From Pseudoalteromonas sp. S2755 (GTDB lineage: Bacteria > Pseudomonadota > Gammaproteobacteria > Enterobacterales > Alteromonadaceae): DNA of 64,000 nucleotides. Of the stretch, positions 59,276 to 64,000 are shown piece after piece. The stretch lies in contig NZ_PNDS01000010.1 of assembly GCF_005886535.1 (NCBI RefSeq), positions 1 to 64,000 on the forward strand, written 5' to 3'. The notes under the pieces were generated by a model. That model saw nothing but the letters and a program-made list of their open reading frames with translations, searched no databases and was not told where the DNA came from. Within the stretch, counting starts at the first letter, position 1; every line of letters starts with the position of its first letter. The position numbers were made by a program, and so were the translations under genes.

Positions 59276-59656
59276 TTAATGATTAAAAAAAATCAGGACC
59301 AACCATTGTGTCAGCATCACGAGCATATACGCGCCAAAAAAAGGCAGCATCATTACTGAAAAATGCTTAAAAATCAGTGCAAAGAGCACAACAGTTAGCA
59401 AAAATTTTAATCCATTTCCTCGTTTTATCGAGGAATATACTTGATTTGCTTTGCTCGCACCCATAAATCGAAAGGCGTAAGCAGCAAATACAAAATTAGG
59501 GAGTACCAACACAGCACCGCCAGCGAATGCTGAAACTCCGGCTTGTACTCCCCAACCTATAAAAACGATTACTGCAGCGACTAATGCTACGATACCCTGA
59601 ATCAAAACACCTTGTAATGCGGCTCGCCTGTATGGGCGGGCTAACGAATGAGTCAC
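59276..59656 (-). CDS. atpI: ATP synthase protein I (c-ring assembly factor)
   Basis: 126 aa with four membrane segments. First gene of the atp operon, assisting c-ring assembly and non-essential elsewhere. The sequence is poorly conserved in the family, so position and the membrane pattern (LVLPNFVFAAYAFRFMGA, TVVLFALIFK) are the main support. A strong promoter lies about 55 bases upstream of its start. Confidence 0.93.
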   Translation of the reverse strand: MTHSLARPYRRAALQGVLIQGIVALVAAVIVFIGWGVQAGVSAFAGGAVLVLPNFVFAAYAFRFMGASKANQVYSSIKRGNGLKFLLTVVLFALIFKHFSVMMLPFFGAYMLVMLTQWLVLIFFNH

Positions 59657-59709
59657 TTTATATTAACCTTAATGGCGTTAAATTTTATCAGGGTATGAAA
59701 ACTGGCGAA

Positions 59710-59737
59710 ATTATACTTGTTTCTGCTTAATTTGCAA
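59710..59737 (-). promoter_or_regulatory. Sigma-70 promoter of the atp operon
   Basis: On the minus strand, TTGCAA (59732-59737) is followed by a 16-base spacer and a perfect TATAAT (59710-59715). The -10 lies about 53 bases before the atpI start, with no other gene between. The -35 is two bases off consensus. Read from sequence alone; the start of transcription is not known. Confidence 0.75.
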
Positions 59738-59945
59738 CTTGACGAGACGAAATGTGACGCTTTTTGGACGCCAAATAGGTCAAAATTTGTTAGGGAGGAA
59801 AGCTTAAATTAAAGCCTATGCAAGAGTGGCTACTTTTCCATCAAAGTTATTAGTATTCTCGATATTTCGCAGCATATCGGTAAGGAAATAGCGGCGCAAA
59901 ATAAAGCACCGCATTCACGTATTAGACAAGTAGTTAAGTTTATAG

Positions 59946-60896
59946 TTAGTCAGCTTCATTCATTTCAGGGTTAATACGCCCCAAAATACCATCAAGCTCA
60001 TCCAAGCTAGCGTAGGAAATAACCAGTTTACCTTTGCCTTTTTGGTTGTAATTGATCTCAACTTTTGCGCCTAAGTTTTCCTGTAATTGCTGTTCAAGTA
60101 GCTTCACATCAGGATCCTTTTGCTTCGCTTCTTTTTTCTCAACAGGCTCTAAAATGGTACGAACCAGTTTTTCAGTTTCTCTTACGGTTAACCCTTTGGC
60201 CACAGCGGTTCTTGCCGCTTCAGATTGCGCCTCCCCAGTTAGGGCAAGTAAACAACGAGCATGGCCCATTTCTATGTCGCCATGCTCTAACAAGATTTTT
60301 ACATCATCGTTGAGATTGTTGAGACGAAGTAAATTGGTGACCGTCGTACGCGATTTACCCACCGCATCGGCAACTTGCTGATGCGTGAGTTCAAATTCAT
60401 TTAGCAAGCGATCTAGAGCAATTGCTTCTTCCATTGCATTGAGGTCTTCACGCTGAATGTTTTCAATAAGCGCAATCGCAACAGCCGCTTCATCCGGCAC
60501 GTCTTTGATTAAACAAGGAACGGTATCTTGCTTTGCCAACTGTGCCGCACGCCAACGTCTTTCACCGGCAATAATTTCAAAGCTTTGCGTGGCAACTTTA
60601 CGCACCACAATAGGCTGTAAAATCCCCTGTGAACGGATCGAACTGGCCAGCTCCTCAAGTGCTTGTTCAGACATATCTTTACGCGGCTGATATTTACCCG
60701 GCTTCAGCCACTCAATAGGTAATCGTTGTAACTCTTGTTCAACCGCCGATTCAGCAGGCGCTTCAGCAGGCGCTTCACTGACAGTCGCAACTACTTCTTC
60801 TTGATTAGGCACAGGTGCCGCAGCACTTGGATTAGGTTTAGCTGAGCTGAGTAGGGCATCCAACCCTCGGCCTAAACCACGTTTTTTAACCGACAT
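59946..60896 (-). CDS. parB: Chromosome partitioning protein ParB
   Basis: 316 aa. Binds parS sites near the origin and slides as a CTP-dependent clamp. RGLGRGLDALLS at the N-terminus, IIAGERRWRAAQLA in the CTP-binding fold, and the helix-turn-helix LTHQQVADAVGKSRTTVTNLLRL are intact. A Pro/Ala/Glu-rich linker lies at about 20-55. It follows parA by 15 bases. No full parS palindrome was found in this window. Confidence 0.98.
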   Translation of the reverse strand: MSVKKRGLGRGLDALLSSAKPNPSAAAPVPNQEEVVATVSEAPAEAPAESAVEQELQRLPIEWLKPGKYQPRKDMSEQALEELASSIRSQGILQPIVVRKVATQSFEIIAGERRWRAAQLAKQDTVPCLIKDVPDEAAVAIALIENIQREDLNAMEEAIALDRLLNEFELTHQQVADAVGKSRTTVTNLLRLNNLNDDVKILLEHGDIEMGHARCLLALTGEAQSEAARTAVAKGLTVRETEKLVRTILEPVEKKEAKQKDPDVKLLEQQLQENLGAKVEINYNQKGKGKLVISYASLDELDGILGRINPEMNEAD

Positions 60897-60911
60897 GTTC
60901 TTTTTATCCTC

Positions 60912-61697
60912 TTAGGCAACCGCAGCGGCTTGTTTTTCTTTGCGCCTTAGCATTTCACCCGCTAGCGCTAGATAAGCTTTCGCACCGCTTGATGCTCTAT
61001 CATAATACATCGCAGGCGCTCCAAAACTTGGCGCCTCCGCTAACCGAACATTACGAGGGATCACAGTCCGGTACACTTTATCGCCAAAGTGTTGTTTTAA
61101 CTGCTCAGATACGTCGTTAGCTAAACGATTACGCGGGTCATACATAGTGCGTAAAATGCCTTCAATTTGCAATCCTGGATTCACCAACTTACCGAGTTGG
61201 GTAATGGTGTCCATTAAAGCCGTTAACCCCTCCAGTGCATAATATTCACACTGCATCGGAACTAAAACCGCATCGGCGGCAGCCATGGCATTTACCGTTA
61301 GCATATTTAATGAAGGTGGACAGTCGATGAATATATACTCATATTTATCTTTTATCGTCTCAAGGGCGTTGCGTAGTCTCACTTCACGCGCAAACAACTC
61401 CATCAGTTTGACTTCTGCCGCGGTTACATCTCCATTGGCTGCGATCAAATGATATTCACCACTGGTTTCTGTGGTGATCACTTGATCCATTGGCGCTTCT
61501 TCGATCAACAGATCATAGACCGTAGCGACATCGGCGTATTTATCGACGCCACTGCCCATGGTTGCATTGCCTTGGGGATCGAGATCGATCAACAGAACTT
61601 TACGTTTAGTCGCCGCCATGGACGCGGCTAAATTCACCGCAGTGGTTGTTTTACCAACACCACCTTTTTGGTTTGCTATTGCAATGACTCTTGCCAC
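60912..61697 (-). CDS. parA: Chromosome partitioning ATPase ParA (Soj)
   Basis: 261 aa. Deviant Walker A KGGVGKTTT near the N-terminus, LIDLDPQGN and IFIDCPPSL confirm a ParA/MinD-type ATPase that binds DNA non-specifically and moves ParB-parS complexes. Short N-terminus without an HTH, as in chromosomal (type Ib-like) ParA. Between rsmG and parB, the usual arrangement. Confidence 0.98.
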   Translation of the reverse strand: MARVIAIANQKGGVGKTTTAVNLAASMAATKRKVLLIDLDPQGNATMGSGVDKYADVATVYDLLIEEAPMDQVITTETSGEYHLIAANGDVTAAEVKLMELFAREVRLRNALETIKDKYEYIFIDCPPSLNMLTVNAMAAADAVLVPMQCEYYALEGLTALMDTITQLGKLVNPGLQIEGILRTMYDPRNRLANDVSEQLKQHFGDKVYRTVIPRNVRLAEAPSFGAPAMYYDRASSGAKAYLALAGEMLRRKEKQAAAVA

Positions 61698-61711
61698 ATT
61701 GTCCTCGACAA

Positions 61712-62332
61712 TTAATCTTTAGAAAGAATGATTAAATGGCGCTCACCTTCAAGCTTGGGCACCACTAAACTAATATCTTGCGATAAACTCACGCCGTTTG
61801 GTAGGTGTTTTAGCTCATCCGCAGGGTATTGACCCTTCAGTGCTAAGAATACACCTTGGTTATCGATTAAATGTGAACACCACTGGATCATATCTTGTAG
61901 TGATGCAAAAGCACGGCTGAGTACACCGTCTAATTTAACACTTGGCTGATATTCTTCAACTCGAGACTGCACAGGGGTTACATTCTCAATGCCAAGCCCA
62001 TGTTTTACCTGCATTAAAAATCGAACTCTTTTACCAAGGCTATCAAGAAGAACAAAATTGATGTCCGGTCTAGCTATCGCTAAAACCATACCCGGTAAAC
62101 CCGGTCCGGTGCCAACATCAATATAGTTACTGCCCGTTAGGTGTGGCGCAACAACCAAAGAATCCATGATGTGTTTTACCATCATTTCTTTAGGGTCGCG
62201 AACGGATGTGAGGTTGTAGGCTTTGTTCCATTTATCCAGCAGCTGGACATATTCGACCAACTGCTGCTTTTGTTGTTCGCTGAGCTCAATTGAGGTGTCA
62301 GCGAGTAATTCATTCAATTGTTCTAATAACAC
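61712..62332 (-). CDS. rsmG: 16S rRNA (guanine-527-N7)-methyltransferase
   Basis: 206 aa, family length. Adds the m7G at position 527 of 16S rRNA using S-adenosylmethionine. The cofactor site shows [17 protein letters not shown], and [12 protein letters not shown] and [20 protein letters not shown] are typical. It follows mnmG by 15 bases, the classic gidA-gidB pair. Confidence 0.98.
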   Translation of the reverse strand: MLLEQLNELLADTSIELSEQQKQQLVEYVQLLDKWNKAYNLTSVRDPKEMMVKHIMDSLVVAPHLTGSNYIDVGTGPGLPGMVLAIARPDINFVLLDSLGKRVRFLMQVKHGLGIENVTPVQSRVEEYQPSVKLDGVLSRAFASLQDMIQWCSHLIDNQGVFLALKGQYPADELKHLPNGVSLSQDISLVVPKLEGERHLIILSKD

Positions 62333-62347
62333 AGTGTTCCACTGCTA

Positions 62348-64000
62348 TTACGCCGACTTACGTAATAGCCCTTGCTTTTTCAGATACACTAATAATAGCG
62401 AAATAGCAGCAGGGGTGATACCAGAAATACGTGAAGCTTGGCCAATCGTTTGTGGACGAGCATCACTTAGCTTTGCCACAACCTCATTTGACAGGCCGCT
62501 TACCTGGCCATAATCAAACTCAGCAGGCAGTAATGTCTCTTCATGACGAAGCTGCTTATTAATCTCATCTTGTTGACGCGCAATGTAACCGGCGTACTTA
62601 GTTTGGATCTCAACCTGCTCAAGGGCTGGAATATTATCAAACTCAGATCCTAACCCTTCAATTGCCATCAGGTCGTGATAATTCACCTCTGGACGGCGGA
62701 TCAGATCTTCAAGACTGGCTTCGCGTACTAGTGGCTTTTTCAGCAGTTCGTTTACCGCTTCAAGTGCAGGGTGATCTTTATGGATCCAAGTATTGCGCAG
62801 ACGCTGTGCTTCTTGCTCCATAATTTCAAGTTTATCGTTGTATGCAGCCCAGCGTTCATCGTCAACTAAACCTAATTCGCGACCTTTTTCCGTTAAACGT
62901 AAATCCGCATTGTCTTCACGCAGTAACAAACGGTATTCAGCACGAGAGGTAAACATACGATAAGGTTCTTTTGTACCCAAAGTTGCTAAGTCGTCAATCA
63001 ACACGCCAGCATAAGCTTCATCACGGCGCGGTGTCCATGCTTCACGGCCTTGAACTTGAAGAGCTGCGTTCATACCCGCAATCAACCCTTGTGCGCCAGC
63101 TTCTTCATAACCGGTTGTACCGTTTATTTGACCTGCGAAGAATAAGCCATTGATAAACTTAGTTTCTAATGATTGCTTTAGGTCTCTAGGATCGAAGAAG
63201 TCATACTCAATTGCATAGCCAGGACGACAAATATGCGCATTCTCAAAGCCTTTAATAGAACGCACGATCTCCAGTTGGATATCAAATGGTAAGCTGGTGG
63301 AGATACCATTAGGATATAGCTCGTATGATGTTAAACCTTCAGGTTCTACGAAGATCTGATGCTTTTCTTTATCAGCAAAACGCACAATTTTATCTTCAAT
63401 TGAAGGGCAGTAACGTGGACCAATCCCCTCAATCACGCCAGCATACATCGGCGAACGATGTAAGTTCTTGCGGATCACATCATGGGTTTTTTCATTGGTA
63501 TAGGTGATATAACAAGGGATCTGTTTTGGATGATCAGACACTTTGCCCATAAACGAGAAAACCGGAGTAGGGGTATCGCCTGGTTGCTCTTGCATCACTG
63601 AAAAATCTACCGTTCTTGCATCGATACGTGGTGGTGTACCCGTTTTTAGGCGATCAACTCGAAACGGCATTTCCCGTAAACGCTCAGCTAAAGCGATAGA
63701 AGGAGGATCGCCAGCACGGCCGCCTTTAAAGTTTTCTAAACCAATATGGATCTGGCCACCCAAGAAAGTACCAACCGTTAGCACCACTGAAGAAGCACTA
63801 AAGCGTAAACCCATTTGAGTTACGACACCTTTGACCTGATCGCCTTCAACAATCAGATCATCACAAGATTGTTGGAAGATCTTTAAGTTTTCTTGATGTT
63901 GCAAAATGTCTTGGATCGCAGCTTTATACAATGCGCGATCTGCCTGAGCACGAGTCGCTCGTACCGCTGGGCCTTTCGATGAATTAAGCGTTCTAAATTG
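62348..64000 (-). CDS. mnmG: tRNA uridine 5-carboxymethylaminomethyl modification enzyme MnmG, 5' end beyond window
   Basis: 550 codons plus stop lie in the window; the frame is open to the right edge and reads [28 protein letters not shown], so the Met within this stretch (63931) is not the start. About the first 80 residues, with the FAD-binding GGGHAG, are missing. MnmG with MnmE modifies the wobble uridine of several tRNAs. [22 protein letters not shown] and the C-terminal helical domain ending [21 protein letters not shown] are diagnostic. Confidence 0.98.
   Translation of the reverse strand, partial: QFRTLNSSKGPAVRATRAQADRALYKAAIQDILQHQENLKIFQQSCDDLIVEGDQVKGVVTQMGLRFSASSVVLTVGTFLGGQIHIGLENFKGGRAGDPPSIALAERLREMPFRVDRLKTGTPPRIDARTVDFSVMQEQPGDTPTPVFSFMGKVSDHPKQIPCYITYTNEKTHDVIRKNLHRSPMYAGVIEGIGPRYCPSIEDKIVRFADKEKHQIFVEPEGLTSYELYPNGISTSLPFDIQLEIVRSIKGFENAHICRPGYAIEYDFFDPRDLKQSLETKFINGLFFAGQINGTTGYEEAGAQGLIAGMNAALQVQGREAWTPRRDEAYAGVLIDDLATLGTKEPYRMFTSRAEYRLLLREDNADLRLTEKGRELGLVDDERWAAYNDKLEIMEQEAQRLRNTWIHKDHPALEAVNELLKKPLVREASLEDLIRRPEVNYHDLMAIEGLGSEFDNIPALEQVEIQTKYAGYIARQQDEINKQLRHEETLLPAEFDYGQVSGLSNEVVAKLSDARPQTIGQASRISGITPAAISLLLVYLKKQGLLRKSA

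Noticed and set aside
59657-62347. parS site (TGTTTCACGTGAAACA-like) near parB/parA
   Set aside because: Looked for in the parB-parA-rsmG region and elsewhere by eye; no full or near-full palindrome found. It may lie beyond the window.

Overview
The window reads as chromosomal DNA of a marine gammaproteobacterium, most likely Pseudoalteromonas or a close relative. This is inferred from moderate AT-richness, the atpIBEFHAGDC / parB-parA / rsmG-mnmG order typical of the origin-proximal region, and the character of the accessory genes. All calls are by eye, without database searches.

Region 1 (1-44491, all minus strand) is a very large lipopeptide-type biosynthetic operon that runs off the left edge. 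In transcription order it holds: a 78-aa protein of unknown function, a type II thioesterase, a TolC-type outer-membrane channel, a lipoprotein, a VOC-fold metalloprotein, a fatty acyl-AMP ligase fused to an ACP, an NRPS module (C-A-T), a SyrD/PvdE-like ABC exporter, a two-module NRPS, a hybrid NRPS-PKS (C-A-T-KS-AT-KR-T), an NRPS with an active-looking C domain but a ruined A domain and no T domain, a SyrP/TauD-like oxygenase, a PhyH-like oxygenase, an NRPS with a degenerate C domain followed by A-T, another C-A-T NRPS, a VioC/clavaminate-synthase-like oxygenase, and a final NRPS (C-A-T-C...) cut by the edge. Most assembly-line proteins begin with a TubC-type docking domain, and the protein before each usually ends in a short acidic-hydrophobic tail, so gene order probably equals assembly order. 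Hand-read A-domain pocket residues suggest: fatty acyl - unusual unit (Gly in place of Asp235) - Ile/Val-like (probably D) - Asn - residue extended by malonyl-CoA and ketoreduced (statine-like) - Gln (probably hydroxylated) - Orn/Arg-like basic residue (probably hydroxylated) - Ser - more.

Region 2 (44492-50272) is accessory DNA. It has an AT-rich 0.7-kb intergenic stretch, an orphan ParB-like gene on the plus strand, a minus-strand set made of a small GG-leader peptide precursor, a short lipoyl-type adaptor, a LolD/MacB-type ATPase and an FtsX-type permease without the MacB periplasmic domain, then 1.1 kb of non-coding DNA with two diverged copies of a ~200-base repeat.

Region 3 (50273-64000, minus strand) has a ToxR/CadC-type membrane regulator, a rho-independent terminator, the complete F1Fo ATP synthase operon with a recognisable promoter upstream of atpI, then parB, parA, rsmG and most of mnmG (5' end beyond the right edge).

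The most interesting part is 8366-17756. One NRPS module appears to be split over two proteins whose extra domains are decayed A and C folds, with two different Fe(II)/2-oxoglutarate oxygenases encoded between the halves. It looks like a dedicated platform for hydroxylating an amino acid in trans on its carrier protein.
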